Shown: positions 11,501-22,162, counted from the first letter of the stretch. The stretch is DNA of 64,000 nucleotides from Pulicaria dysenterica (GCA_947179395.2 OX359290.1:57142200-57206199); one strand, 5' to 3'. The notes: a model not told the origin generated them from the sequence alone. Made by a program: numbers and translations.

Positions 11501-11868
11501 AAGGAATCTTCACCATCTTTTTCGAACATAGGATCTCCACGTTCAGACCACTGAGCCAATCCATGCCAACCACCGCATCAAAACCCGCAATTGGCATGAG
11601 AAGAAAAGAGATAGGGAAACTATTCCCGTCCATATCAAGGTTAACACAAGGAACACTATCCGTAACCGAAACTACCTTACCACTAGCAATTTCAACTTTA
11701 ACCGGCTCAGATAACACAGATATAGGCAATTGCACTTTATAACGAAAAGCCACAGATATAAAAGAATGAGTAGCCCCGGAATCAAATAACACACATGCTG
11801 GAACAGAATTTACAAGAAAAGTACCAGTGATCACGTCTCCAGCAGCTTTAGCTTCTTCAGTTGTCATC
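8501..11868 (-). pseudogene. Tekay pol: protease, RT, RNase H, integrase, chromodomain (broken)
   Basis: Polyprotein that copies element RNA and integrates it. In order on the minus strand: aspartic protease VLFDSGATHSF (about 11764-11791); RT with LVMPFGLTNAPAVF and the catalytic VFIDDILVYS; RNase H VVYCDASYSGLGCVLMQ; integrase with its HHCC region, MDFVTKLPK and AYHPQTDGQSERT; and a C-terminal chromodomain ending VLVKWKYNLGSNMTWE, which defines chromoviruses. Visible breaks: TGA in place of a Leu codon after IDYRELNK (about 11049-11051); a one-base loss near 10472 that the related copy at 18470 lacks; a one-base loss near 9075 after GEKQFA; and TAG for Gln near 8994. The chromodomain may steer insertion to heterochromatin; this is known for the family and not shown here. 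Confidence 0.9.
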
Positions 11869-13006
11869 AGAAAAGCCCGGCCCTTGGCGCGAGGAGCGCC
11901 ATCTTTCTTCGGTTGAGCAGAAGACCCACCAGCTTTAGCTCCCGTATCACCCCTCTGTCTCTTCGGGCACTCTGTAATCCTGTGCCCCGGCTTTTGACAC
12001 TTAAAACAAACATTCTCTTTGAACGAGCACTCTGTAGCTGCGTGCCCCTTCTCACCGCATCTCATACATCTGGTAGTAGCCTTCGAGCAGTCACCCGAAT
12101 GGTAAGTACGGCACAAAGAACACCAAGGATTATCAAACCTCGGTTTCTTACTCGAATCCACTTTCCCACCAGCAGCAGATTTCCCTTTTGAAGTACCAGC
12201 CTTTGAATACTACTGAAACTTCCTCTTCTGGCCCTCCACAGTCTGATCACCCTTACACTGGCGACGATCACCATCAATCTGTCAGGCTATCTCAAACGCC
12301 CGATCCAAAGAAACTGCAGCTCTCACATGAGCTCGATCCTCTAGCGGTAGTATATTCACAAACTTCCGCATTTTTGCCCTCTCATCAGTCACAAGGTGTG
12401 CTATAAACCTTACCTTATCAGTAAAGGCATGGATAAGGTCCTCCACCGGTTTGTCCCCCTTGCGGATACTGTTAAACTCATTCTCTAACCTCTCGAGGTC
12501 GTAATCAGTACAATACTTGCTCTTCACTTTATCAGAAAACTGCTCCCAAGTCAGAGCAGCGATCACCTCTTTACTCACTGTGTCTTTCACGGTATCGCAC
12601 CACTCCAGAGCTTTACCTTTCAACATACGAACCGCATACTTGACACGGTTCTCATCTTCACAATCACATGACTCAAACACTTGAGATCGGTCTCACGCAG
12701 CCAGCGGATAGTCTCTGAGGGATTATCACTACCCTCATACACCTTAGGCCCGCAAGACTTGAATTTCTTAAAAGAACACTGCTCACGTTGCTTGCCCTTA
12801 ATAGCTTCCCTTAGTAACTCCCTAGTCGAGCGAAGCTCCTCCTCAAGTAACAGAATATACGCCTCAGGATCTCTATCCGGTCTAGAGCCCTGAGTGTCTC
12901 GCCAAGAAGACTCCTCCTCGGTTTCAGCACGATGATGTGAGGCTTCATCCTCCATCTCTTTTAGAGCTTCCTCGGTGTTAGCACGTCGTTCAGACATTCT
13001 ACTCAC
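11869..13006 (-). pseudogene. Tekay gag, broken
   Basis: Begins MSRMSERRANTEEALKEMED at 13006, with an acidic, charged N-terminal region, then the gag core (RMLKGKALEWCDTVKD, WEQFSDKVKSKY). Nucleocapsid zinc knuckles CMRCGEKGHAATEC and CFKCQKPGHRITEC lie about 11965-12070, preceded by a third Cys/His cluster CSLCRTYHSGDC. Lesions: a one-base loss near 12685 after RWLRETD, TGA near 12282 after DRAFEIA, and TAG near 12209. Gag and pol were probably one reading frame, as is usual in Tekay, because protease follows directly without a separate start. Confidence 0.85.
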
Positions 13007-13202
13007 TCACTTTCTATACACAAGGGCGAACACGTTTAGTAGACTTAATCACAATTTACTAACACACAAGTTAGTTCACATAGAGCAATAAACACATAAC
13101 GCTCACACTCAGCCCCAATTACCCCTCTAGGAACACTTAACGATGGTCAAGCCCGAGTCTGAGATCGAATACTTTCACAAGTACCCGATTCCCTCAAACT
13201 AA

Positions 13203-13214
13203 GGCTCTGATACC
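13203..13214 (-). promoter_or_regulatory. Primer-binding site, initiator tRNA-Met type (Tekay)
   Basis: GGTATCAGAGCC on the minus strand, four bases inside the 5' LTR end. It matches the complement of the tRNA-iMet 3' end. Confidence 0.85.
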
Positions 13215-13218
13215 TAAT

Positions 13219-13664
13219 TGTAACACCGGTTTCACGAGCTTAAAATTAGAATAAATTAAAACTTTATTTACACCAAAGGTTTGCAGCGGAATAAACCACT
13301 GATTACATATTAAGTATTGCTTATCAACTTGGCGATCAAAACAACGAATCAAACCAAGTACCAAAATTATGCTAGTGTTACACTACGCACCGACCATCGT
13401 CATACAGTATCAGAGTTAATAAACTACAAGTGTTCCAAAAGATATATACAATAACACTACCCACAGCAACCCGCCTCGCCAGACCATCTGATCACTAACC
13501 TGCGAAAAGGGAAATATCACGAAACATTAGCTACACTAGCTAGTGAGTACAGATATCACATAAGCACCAAGAAGCATGCTATCACGTCACAATAAGGCAC
13601 ACAATGCTAAGCTATCACATAGCGGTGTGCCGACATGTCAGCAGGATCATATCTTGCGAGGTAG
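13219..13664 (-). mobile_element. Truncated 5' LTR of the Tekay element
   Basis: First 445 bp of forward-strand sequence match 6393-6837, ending at the shared GCGAGGTAG. The sequence then changes completely, so about 1,650 bp of the LTR (including promoter and palindromic array) is missing from this end. The element could no longer be transcribed from its own 5' LTR. Confidence 0.85.
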
Positions 13665-13760
13665 TCCCTTAAACATAGAACCTAAAGAACCTTCTCTGGT
13701 AATGACACGTGACAAATAGTTTAGGGGCAAAAAAGAAAATTAAAAAAATGGCGTCTTACA

Positions 13761-14301
13761 GCCCTCCCCCCCCCCCCCCCCCCCCCAAGCAACCCCCAAC
13801 AAACTTAAAAAAAAACCCCACTTACTTTAAATGATCATAAATCGTTCGTTTTTAACAATTTTAATCAAAAAATTATACCGTTAGATTCAGTTTTTCGTCC
13901 TCTTTCAAACAAGACCGGTCTTGATATATTTCAGAATTTTTTTTTTTGCATTTTGAGTTCTGTTCATACTAAATGCAAAATGCAAAAAATCGAAAAATGA
14001 AAAATATCATCATGCAAGTCATCCGTATGTTTCCAAAATGCAAAATATGAAAATGCAAAATGCAAAATGCTTCGAAAATGCAAAATCCGGCAGAAATACT
14101 ACCTGATGCCCAAATGCAAACAAAATTTTCATGTTAAATTTTTTTTTAGAAAAAAATAGGAAGAGTGATCTTGTTTGAAAGATGATTAAAAAACTAAATG
14201 ATTGGTATAATTTTTTTGTTTAAATTCACAAAACTTAAAAAGTTATGACAATATAAAGTTTTTGGGTTTTTTTTTTACATACGTAGGTTGTTGGGAGGGG
14301 C
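13761..14301. mobile_element. Foldback / MITE-like element with long inverted arms
   Basis: Left arm 13761-13914 and right arm 14163-14301 are imperfect inverted repeats. Shared blocks, comparing left with the reverse complement of right, include AAAAAATTATACC, TCTTTCAAACAAGA and an A-tract followed by AACCC. Between the arms are A/T-rich repeats of ATGCAAA. The left tip carries a run of about 20 C. No transposase is present, and no clear target duplication was seen because the tips are low-complexity, so the superfamily is unassigned. Confidence 0.55.
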
Positions 14302-14452
14302 ATTTTCCATATTTACCCTTTTCTTCATAATTTAATACATAATTATTACAGTTTTGCCATTGTTCAATCTCATCCATTGATTTTGATGATCCAGTGGTCC
14401 AGATTAGTTATTTAGGTTCTTTGTTTAACACATGGTTCTTTATTGGTCCATT

Positions 14453-14455
<3 letters not shown>

Positions 14456-14522
<67 letters not shown>
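14456..14522. repeat. (TA)n microsatellite
   Basis: About 33 TA units. Confidence 0.95.
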
Positions 14523-14525
<3 letters not shown>

Positions 14526-15900
14526 ACGGGTGGTAGAGGTGATGATTACTTAATGTTGTATGGATTCTTAATGTTATGTCACTACAATATCCCTTTCTTG
14601 ATGCATGAAAAGTTCATTTATAAACCTCATTTTAGAAATCTAAAATTAATTAATAAATTAATACTTAGTTTAGGTTTCTTCAATTCCTGAAATAGAGGTC
14701 ACCCCATCGATCGTATCTTTTTGTACATGATGTTTAGTTATATAATGTTAAAAACCTCACACTAGTTATTATACATTCATACGTTTCGTGATAACTAGAA
14801 ACGGTTTCCTTCAATGTAATCAGAATATAAAACTTTATTTATTGTTCAATATTAATATAAATGTTTTAGAATTATCTTATAACTTGAACGCTTATTTTAA
14901 TTTTTTTATTAAATTCTTTTTATTTTCTAACATCTAGTGTCGTATCTAGTTAACTTTACTTAACATGATTAATGGTTTTACTTAATTCAATATGCCACAC
15001 ATATTTTGGTTGTAAATTTCAATCTCGTATTCCATATTTCAGTGGAAATGTTATGGTCAAAGTAAAGAGAGAGCGAGAAATGTTTTTACAGGCCCATAAT
15101 AAATTAAAAAATAAGTAATATTTTTATCCAAAAACATTATTTTAGTTTTTTTATTAAACTGGACAAAAGTGAATCAACTAATATTATATAACCTAAGTCA
15201 AATTGATAAACATGGGAAATTATAACACTTTAACAATTTGAAGTGGTTAAGCTAGGTTGCCGTTGCCATTACTTTGGCCAAATCTAATAGAAATTTCTAT
15301 TTCTATTAATAATATATTTATAACAGAAATTAATTATGTTACGTCAAAAACGTCAAAAAAAAGGCCATTCAACACGTATTGAAAAAAAGACAAGGTGTAT
15401 TAATAAAGTTTGAAGTTAAAGAGGTATTTATACAATAAGAAATAAAAATAATGTCGATTGTTGAAAAATGGTAAACAAACAAAATTAAGCGTAATATATA
15501 ATAATGTATTATAACAACTAATATATGAAAGGTTGGTGTACAATAACAGGGTATGACAATCCATATTAAAGATACTAAAAAAATAATGATAATAATAGTA
15601 AAAATAAATATACTAATTACTATTACATACATACATATAGTAAATTATTGAAAAAATCTTATAAAAAATAATAATAAATATTTAGGTTTATATAATTAAT
15701 TATTTATGAAAAAGGTTATAAATGACTAAATGCAAAACTATTTGACAACCACAATGACTTATAGCTTGTAATGTTACAAAAGGGCAAAATGGTCATTTTG
15801 AAAATTTTAACACTTTGACCGTTAGTTTTAATGGTCGATGGACTATGGGTGTAACAAGTTTGCTACAGTAAGGACCATCCAAGTACTTTTTTAAAGTTAA
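14523..15900. other. AT-rich non-coding stretch
   Basis: Very AT-rich, with no supported gene, RNA or repeat boundary. A short minus-strand ORF near 15369-15632 is Ile/Phe/Tyr-rich, as expected from base composition alone, and was not called. Confidence 0.6.
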
Positions 15901-16402
15901 GGAATAAACCAGTAGAAAAGTGTAAACCATAGGGATCAAATTAGTTTTAACTCTAATTAAATATCTAACTGATATTTAATCCCTCAGACAATAATATCCA
16001 TTTATTATTTGTTTACTAGATAATTAATTCACTATTAATTATCACCGTACACACAAGGTATTATTTTCTTGTTTCAAGATTGGGTGTGCAACTGTGTGAC
16101 CCTTTAGTGACTCGTAACTCTCGGATATGATGACACGTGTACACTATCACTGTACACAATCTATCACTACCAAATTAATTATCAAACAACAAGGTATTAT
16201 TTATGACCCCCGTTTAAAAAACGAATCCAATGGTGCAACTACCACATAAAAAATATATAACTTATATTTTTACCTTTTACCTCATGGTCCAATTAATTAT
16301 CAAGTAATCATCAGATAAATAACATATAAATAACCAATTAAATAATATTTAGATACTTACCACCGCCACATAAACTACTAGGCCCAATAGAAGGATGTTA
16401 CA
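15901..16402 (-). mobile_element. LTR remnant with AT-rich hairpins
   Basis: Contains the block GTGTGACCCTTTAGT shared with the LTR at 28108-29006, and ends AGGCCCAATAGAAGGATGTTACA-like at 16402, resembling a gypsy LTR start on the minus strand (TGTAACATCC). Two perfect 10-bp hairpins are present: 15956-15965 with 15971-15980 (loop TAACT) and 16019-16028 with 16034-16043 (loop TCACT). The two signals may belong to different elements, so only the LTR-like nature is supported. Confidence 0.4.
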
Positions 16403-16418
16403 CGTACGTACTTACATG

Positions 16419-16853
16419 TGTAACACCGGCTTTCACAATCTTAAAATTAGAGACAATTTAAACTTTTTAAACAAATTTACCAAAAGCACGCTTAAAATTA
16501 GAGATAATTTAAACTTTTTAAACAAATTTTCCAAAAGCACGCAGCGGAAGTAATCAACGTTTACAAAATGATTAGTATTGTTATCTGACTTGGCAATATA
16601 AAATACAACAAAATAACCAAGTCAAAAATCAACAAGTGTTACCGTACTAACTACCGACCATCGGATCACATGTACATAACAACCAGTTTTCCCCAAAAGG
16701 TATTTACAACTACCGACAAGTACCCGCCTCACCAGGCCGACTAATCAGTACGTGTGAAAAAGGGAAATCATGCACCGTTAGCTACAACTAGCTAGTGAGC
16801 ACAAATTTACACATAAGTATTAACAAGAAGGTTATCACAACACAGAGACATGC
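16419..16853 (-). mobile_element. Tekay-like LTR fragment with internal 51-bp duplication
   Basis: Begins TGTAACACCGGCTTTCACA and follows the course of the Tekay LTR at 6393 (CAGCGG box, CGACCATCG, GCTAGTGAG). A tandem duplication of 51 bp (16440-16490 and 16491-16541, two differences) is specific to this copy. It ends abruptly at 16853, where a plus-strand LTR starts. Confidence 0.7.
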
Positions 16854-18060
16854 TGTAACACCCTGAAATAGGGCCTAATTGTAACGTGTTGTACCCTACG
16901 TTTATATAGTTATACCTTGACTTTAACTAAGTTGTTTAGTTGCTAATTGTTGTTATTTCACTTATTTGTTGGTTTAATGGGGTTATGTGGTTAACGTTCA
17001 AAATAGATAGAGTTGGTAAAATATCAAACGGTTTCAAATAATGATTACTGAAAAATCCCCATTAGTTGAAACGGTTAAACCTAAGTTGCGTTGTAAGTTG
17101 AATAGGGGAACAAAATACCTGTGTTAGGTATTAGACCAACTAAGTCGGTCTCTAGCCTTCCCTTATATCCTGGAAACACACTAAACATACACATTTACAC
17201 ATACATACATACGTACAAGTGAAAACACCCACACACTTGCAATCTTCAAGCTTTGAAGAAAGGATCAAGTTAATTGCAACATAGCTACTGATTCAGGTGA
17301 TAAATCAGACCTTGTTTCATCACCTTAGACCAAGTTAAATAAGTTTAGTTATCCATATACATCAATATAAGTACTATAACCTCTGGAACACATGGGTACA
17401 TGATCAAAATCAGAAGTGGAAAGATTATACCCAAGCTAAAGCTAAGTCAAACTAATAATCCAAACTCTAAGATGTAGTTCCAAGCCTTCAAATCCAAGCT
17501 CTCCTCCTTAGAATCACCAAGAGATGTTTCCTGGAGTCTTAGAAGCTGGAGAGGGTGTTTGGGAGGTGTTAAATGCGAAATGGAGTGAAAAGTGGAACTT
17601 TTTTGCAAGTGGGCAGAAATTTGCTTTTAAACTACTATAACAGTAAGGCCACAAGTATCTCTTTTACGGCCGTAAGTTGCGCGGTTATTCTGACATGCCA
17701 GATGCAACTTGCAGAATGGCGGTTTGTGGATAAGGTAGCCTTACGGCCGCAAGGACATACCCTTGCGGGCGTAAGGGAGGTTTCTTCATGATAAGGTAAC
17801 TTGATGCAGTCTTTAGACGTCAATTCTTGGGGATGGCCCTTACGGCTGCAAGGAGGATCTCTTGCGGACGTAAGGGGCTGTTTTTCACTATTCTTCAGTT
17901 TTCTTCATATCTTATCTTGTTTTGCCCAAATGTCTCACTTTAAACCTCTTGTAAGCCTGCATGGTGAATGTTAAACACATTAGATCAATTATCACATGAA
18001 TCACCTTGGATTTGGACTAAGAATGGGGTATTCCAGCATGTAAAACATGCATAAAAACGC
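16854..18060 (+). mobile_element. Plus-strand Tekay-like 5' LTR (element M), 3' side truncated
   Basis: Starts TGTAACACCCTGAAATAGGGCC, matching the Tekay LTR start read on the minus strand. A TATA-like CCTTATATCC lies near 17161. The palindromic word array is at 17642-17874. The expected LTR end GGTGTTACA and a primer site are not found before pol sequence appears near 18068, so the 3' part, gag and protease are deleted. The right boundary is approximate. Confidence 0.65.
17642..17874. repeat. Three pairs of palindromic words CTTACGGCCGTAAG
   Basis: Pairs start at 17642/17663, 17740/17762 and 17839/17861. Words within pairs are 21-22 bp apart, and pairs are 98-99 bp apart. The second word is better described as the reverse complement of the first: CTTACGGCCGCAAG with CTTGCGGGCGTAAG pairs at 13 of 14 positions, and CTTACGGCTGCAAG with CTTGCGGACGTAAG at 12 plus one G-T. 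The word differs from the Tekay word at 7450-7777 by a symmetric C/T and G/A change. Confidence 0.8.
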
Positions 18061-18067
18061 AAATATC

Positions 18068-18785
18068 AGATGACATTCGACTTAACCAATGCACCTGCCG
18101 TTTTCATTGATCTGATTAATCGGGATTGTCGTCCTTTCTTTGATAAATTCATAATTGTGTTTATTGATGATATCCTTGTTTATTCTAAAACTGAAGCTGA
18201 TCATGAGTTGCATTTGCGGCAAGTTCTTGAAACCCACAAACGAGAAAAGCTTTATGCTAAATTTTTAAAGTGTGAATTCTAGCTTCGCGAGGTACATTTC
18301 CTTGGCCTCGCGATCTGCAAGGATGGTTTTAAAGTTGATCCAGTGAAAGTCGAGACGGTGATGAATTGGGGAGTTCCCTGAACTCCTTCTGAAGTTAGAA
18401 GTTTTCTTGGTCTAGCTGGTTATTATCGGCGGTTTATCCATGATTTTTCTAAACTTGCAGGTCCACTGACCAAACTTACTCGTAGAGATGTTGCTTTTGT
18501 GTGGTCGGAAGCTCAAGAACAAGCGTTTATGTTTTGAAACGGCTACTGTGTGAAGCTCTAGTTCTTTCCTTACCCGAAGGATATGAAGATTTTGTTGTTT
18601 ATTGTGATGCTTGTTACTCTGGATTGGGGTGCGTGTTGATGCAACGTGATAAAGTGACTGCCTATGTTTCACGACAATTAAAACCCCATGAAGGAAATTA
18701 TCTGACCCATTATCTTGAGTTAGTTGTTGTAGTTTTCGCTTTGAAATTATGGCGGCATTATCTATATGGCACCAAGTCTGTGGTC
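18068..18785 (+). pseudogene. Tekay-like RT/RNase H fragment (element M)
   Basis: Begins inside RT at TFDLTNAPAVF. It contains the catalytic VFIDDILVYS, the RT connection NWGVP..TPSEVRSFLGLAGYY, and RNase H VVYCDACYSGLGCVLMQ through HYLYGTKSVV. There it breaks at 18785 into unrelated Sirevirus sequence. In-frame stops follow KCEF (near 18280) and NWGVP, and a frameshift lies near 18535 in the QAF region. It is homologous to 10150-10890 of the minus-strand Tekay element, but here on the plus strand. The chromodomain piece at 29009-29299, on the same strand, could be its missing 3' end. Confidence 0.85.
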
Positions 18786-20586
18786 CAAGGCCTGATCCGA
18801 TCCTATACACTGATGCAGACATTCAGGAGTGCTACTTCAGACGAAGCACCAACAAAGAAATCAAGAGTATAACTCTGAGCATAGTATACGGAGCCATCAT
18901 TCTCACCTTCCTATTTGATGACAAATTATTGGGAAAATGATCTCATCAGTTTAAATTTGATGAGACAAAGTTAAGTTTGTATGATATGTTCTACATATAA
19001 CTTAAACCGAATTATGAAGCTTAGTCATACTGAACACTCATAGTGATTCAGACTGAATATAAGCTGAGTATAAGCTGAGCATATGTTCGACCAATTTATA
19101 CTACACCTTAGTTAGTTTATTAATATGTTTAATAAGCTGTGTATGTCACATAAGGTATATATCGAGTAATCAGCTTGATGTGTTTCAAGCTGAGTGACTC
19201 AGCTCAAAAGCAGAGTCAGCTCGACAGAGTTACTAAATATGTTTTAGTTAATTCTTTAGACTTCTAAGGATGAGTTAATAATTATACATGTTAGTTCATG
19301 TTTGAATTCAAGTGTGTTATCAAAGAACTCAGCTTGATGGGTTTCAAGCTGAGTAACTCAGCCTGACTAAAGAAGTAAGTCTAAGAGAATTTAAATGTGT
19401 TTTAAATTCTGTTTTAACTCTCTATATCTACGGCGTGGATAAGAAGACTCCATAATCAAGATTGAAGATTGAGACTCAAGATAAGAAGATTCAAGATTCC
19501 GAGTTATCCGATAGTTAGTTAGCAAATTAGGATTAATCCAGTTTGTTAGGAACCGTAGCAACAGGATTATAAATACTTATCTCCTGATAAGTTTAGAGGT
19601 ATGACTTAGATACGAAAACAACTAAGTGTTGCAGAGCCAAAACCTCACCTCACTGTATGTGTTACGATTCTTGAATCACTGTTTGTCAGTTCAACGTGAT
19701 CAAGAAACTCACAGATTGCCAAACTATTCGTGTGTTTGAATTTTCACATAAGTTGTGATCTTGGTAAGTAATCATTAGTTTATTCAATCTGTGTAAATCC
19801 TGTTTAGAGAGTCGTCAGTATCTATAATCATAAGTTGATTATAGATAGCTAAGTTTGAGAGATTGAGAGATTTATATTAGGTGGTTATATATCAAGAGTT
19901 GCTTACTTGATAGTTATTGTAATCATCTTATTATTCAAAGCATTGTAATCATCTTCTTAATAAAAGTATTTAATTGATTGTGGTTTGATTTACTGTGTGT
20001 AACACTTTTATTTGATTTGTTCAATTTCCGCAGAAATTGTATTCAACCCCCCCTTCAACACACCTGTTGCTTGTTGTTATTCTCACCAAGGGACCAACAC
20101 AAATCAATAGTGGGAATGGACCTGAGATATGTTCACAGGATGGGCTACCTTGAATGGCAAAGAATAATAATGATGCTCAAGAAGTTCAAGAAGAGTCAGA
20201 TCAAGCAAGAGATTACAACTGAAGTCTCGAAGCTGATTTCTCGAGCTGAGGAGCTGAGGTATGTCCCAGTTCCTGGTCTGCAATGGGAGAGACTATTCGA
20301 GATACCTGAAAGTGTGGAATTCAAAGAGAATCAAGGTATTGATACACCTGTTCAGGGGTTTATGTTTAAGGACCAGGTAGGAAAACCTAGCTTCATCAAG
20401 CTGAATGAGATCTGCTATCTAAAAGCTAGGGATGCCTTACATATAAGAAGTTGCTGTGGTGATAGCTCAAATCACTTTATGAAATACAAGCTGAATAAAA
20501 TCATCAGAGTGCAACAAAAGGAACTCAGAGTAGATGTAGAAGTAGAAAGCCTTCTAGAAGAGATACACAGAGAAATTATTCTTTAG
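18786..20586 (+). pseudogene. Sirevirus env-like C-terminus, split by a solo LTR
   Basis: Two ORF pieces, 18786-18926 (PDPILYTDADIQ..ILTFLFDDK) and 20105-20583 (MDLRYVHRMGYLEW to EEIHREIIL, then TAG). They lie in the same frame once the inserted LTR and one target duplication copy are discounted. The C-terminal region GFMFKDQVGKPSFIKLNEI..YLKARDALH resembles, from memory, the end of the extra ORF between pol and the 3' LTR in Sireviruses. Its position supports this: about 400 bp later come a polypurine tract and an LTR. The left end is a rearrangement junction with Tekay pol at 18785. Function of this protein class is unknown; it is called env-like by position. Confidence 0.6.
18927..20099 (+). 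mobile_element. Solo LTR (Sirevirus) with 5-bp target duplication
   Basis: 1,173 bp, starts TATTGGGAAAATGATCTC (a decayed TGTTGGTCAAATGATCTC) and ends GGGACCAACA. It is flanked by CAAAT at 18922-18926 and again at 20100-20104. It is homologous along its length to the LTR at 20995-22148, including TATAAATA at 19568-19575. No primer site follows it, so it is the product of LTR-LTR recombination after insertion into the env-like ORF. Confidence 0.85.
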
Positions 20587-20980
20587 GAGGTTCTACATCC
20601 TGAGTTCAAGAGATAATTTTGTAATAGATTAGTTCTATTTGTAATTATTAGATTAGTTCTAATAATTTGTAAGCACTAAGTGTGCATGATCTTAGTGATC
20701 AAAATTTTGTACTCTGATATGTTTAGTAAATACAAATATTTGTTTGATATGTTCAACTGTGTATGATGTGTTCATAATTCTTAGTCGGATTAGTTTAGCT
20801 TGAATGAATAATTGATTAGTTCTTGTTCATTAACATGATTGGTTGGTGTGTTCCACTTATAATTGATAAGTTCAATTAATATTTGATAAGTTCAAAAAAT
20901 TAAAATCTTAGTAAGTTTAAGATTTAAAACATAATTCTGTTCAACAAACTTAAGAACTGTTTGATGGTTTTGTCATCATC
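20587..20980 (+). other. Sirevirus 3' untranslated region
   Basis: Non-coding T/A-rich sequence between the env-like stop and the polypurine tract. No gene seen. Confidence 0.6.
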
Positions 20981-20992
20981 AAATAGGGGGAG
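20981..20992 (+). promoter_or_regulatory. Polypurine tract
   Basis: AAATAGGGGGAG immediately before the LTR start TGTTGG at 20995. It is the plus-strand primer for the element whose env-like ORF lies upstream. Confidence 0.75.
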
Positions 20993-20994
20993 TT

Positions 20995-22148
20995 TGTTGG
21001 TCAAATGATCTCATCAGTTGAAATTTGATGAGACAAAGTTAAGTTTGTAAGATATGTTCTTAATAACTTAAACAGAATTATGAAGCTTGATCAGACTGAG
21101 CACTTATAGTGTTTCAGACTGAGCATAAGCTGAATATAAGCTGAGCGTATGTTTGATCAGCTTAGACTATATCGTAATAAGATTATCAGTGTGTTTGATA
21201 AGCTGTGTGTGTCACCTAAGATATAGATTGAGTATTCAGCTTGATGCGTTTCGAGCTTAGTGACTCAGCTTATATACTGAGTCAGCTCAACAGAGTTGCT
21301 AAGTAAGTTCTAGCTAACTCTTATGACTTCTAAGGATGAGTTAATCATTATACGTGTTAGTACATGTTTGATTTCGGGTTTATTTTCGAAGAACTTAGCT
21401 TAATGAGTTTCAAGCTGAGTAACTCAGTCCGACTAAAGAAGTCAGTTTAAGAGAATTTAAATTTTTTTTAAATTTCTTTTTATCTCTCTACATCTACGAC
21501 AAGGATAAGAAGATTCCAGAATCAATATTGAAGAGTGAAAACTCAAGATTGAAGATTGAAGATTCAAGATTCCGGGTTATCCGTAAGTTTGTTAGCAGAT
21601 TAGGATAAGTTCTAGTTTATTAGGATCCGTAGGAACAGGATTATAAATACTTATCATCTGATAAGTTTAGAGGTACGACTAAACAAGGAGTTACAGAGCC
21701 AAACTCAATTCACCTCAATCTATTGATCGTATGTGTTACGAATCTTGATACACAGTTTGTAAGTTCAACGTGATCAAGAAAATTCACAGATTGCCAAATT
21801 GTTCGTGTGTTCAAATCTTCACATCTGTTGTGAAGTTGGTAAGTATTCAATCTGTGGATAAATCCTGTTTAGAGAGTCATCCTGTATCTATAATCATAAG
21901 TTGATTATATATAGCAAAGTTTGAGAGATTGAGAGATTTGATTTACGTTAGGTGTTTACATATCAAGTGTTGCTTACTTGGTTGTTTCTATAGTCATCTT
22001 CTTATTAATGAAAGCAAAGCATTCGATTGTTTGTGGTTTGATGTGTGTTAACACTTTTTATTGATTTGTTCAATTTTTCGCAGAAAGTGTATTCAACCCC
22101 CCTTCTACACATTATTTGCTTGTTGATACTCTCACAAAGGGACCAACA
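20995..22148 (+). mobile_element. Sirevirus LTR shared between two internal regions
   Basis: 1,154 bp, TGTTGGTCAAATG to GGGACCAACA, with TATAAATA near 21652 and many AGCTGAGT / ACTCAGCTT words. Upstream is a 3' internal end (env-like ORF, polypurine tract). Downstream is a 5' internal start (primer site, gag). It therefore looks like the 3' LTR of one element and the 5' LTR of the next, a recombinant tandem arrangement. Confidence 0.8.
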
Positions 22149-22150
22149 AC

Positions 22151-22162
22151 TGGTATCAAAGC
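22151..22162 (+). promoter_or_regulatory. Primer-binding site, initiator tRNA-Met type (Sirevirus F)
   Basis: TGGTATCAAAGC two bases after the LTR, with one change from the usual TGGTATCAGAGC. Confidence 0.8.

Larger units (their letters stand above)
6393..13664 (-). mobile_element. Tekay/Del-type chromovirus (Ty3/gypsy), 5' LTR truncated
   Basis: Minus-strand element with, in transcription order: truncated 5' LTR (13219-13664), initiator tRNA-Met primer site, gag, protease, RT, RNase H, integrase, C-terminal chromodomain, polypurine tract and complete 3' LTR (6393-8488). Over the shared 445 bp the two LTRs differ at about 12 positions by eye (about 2.7 percent), suggesting an insertion of roughly a million years at commonly used plant rates. 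It sits in a copia LTR remnant on the left. The right end is cut at 13664, so no target duplication can be checked. Several frameshifts and stops make it non-autonomous. Confidence 0.9.

Noticed and set aside
13766..13787. Run of about 20 C as a functional G-quadruplex or telomere-like signal
   Set aside because: A single homopolymer at a foldback tip, prone to sequencing error. No repeated G-tracts around it.
15369..15632. Minus-strand ORF rich in Ile, Phe and Tyr
   Set aside because: AT-rich DNA produces such ORFs by composition. No domain, no start context, no relatives in the window.
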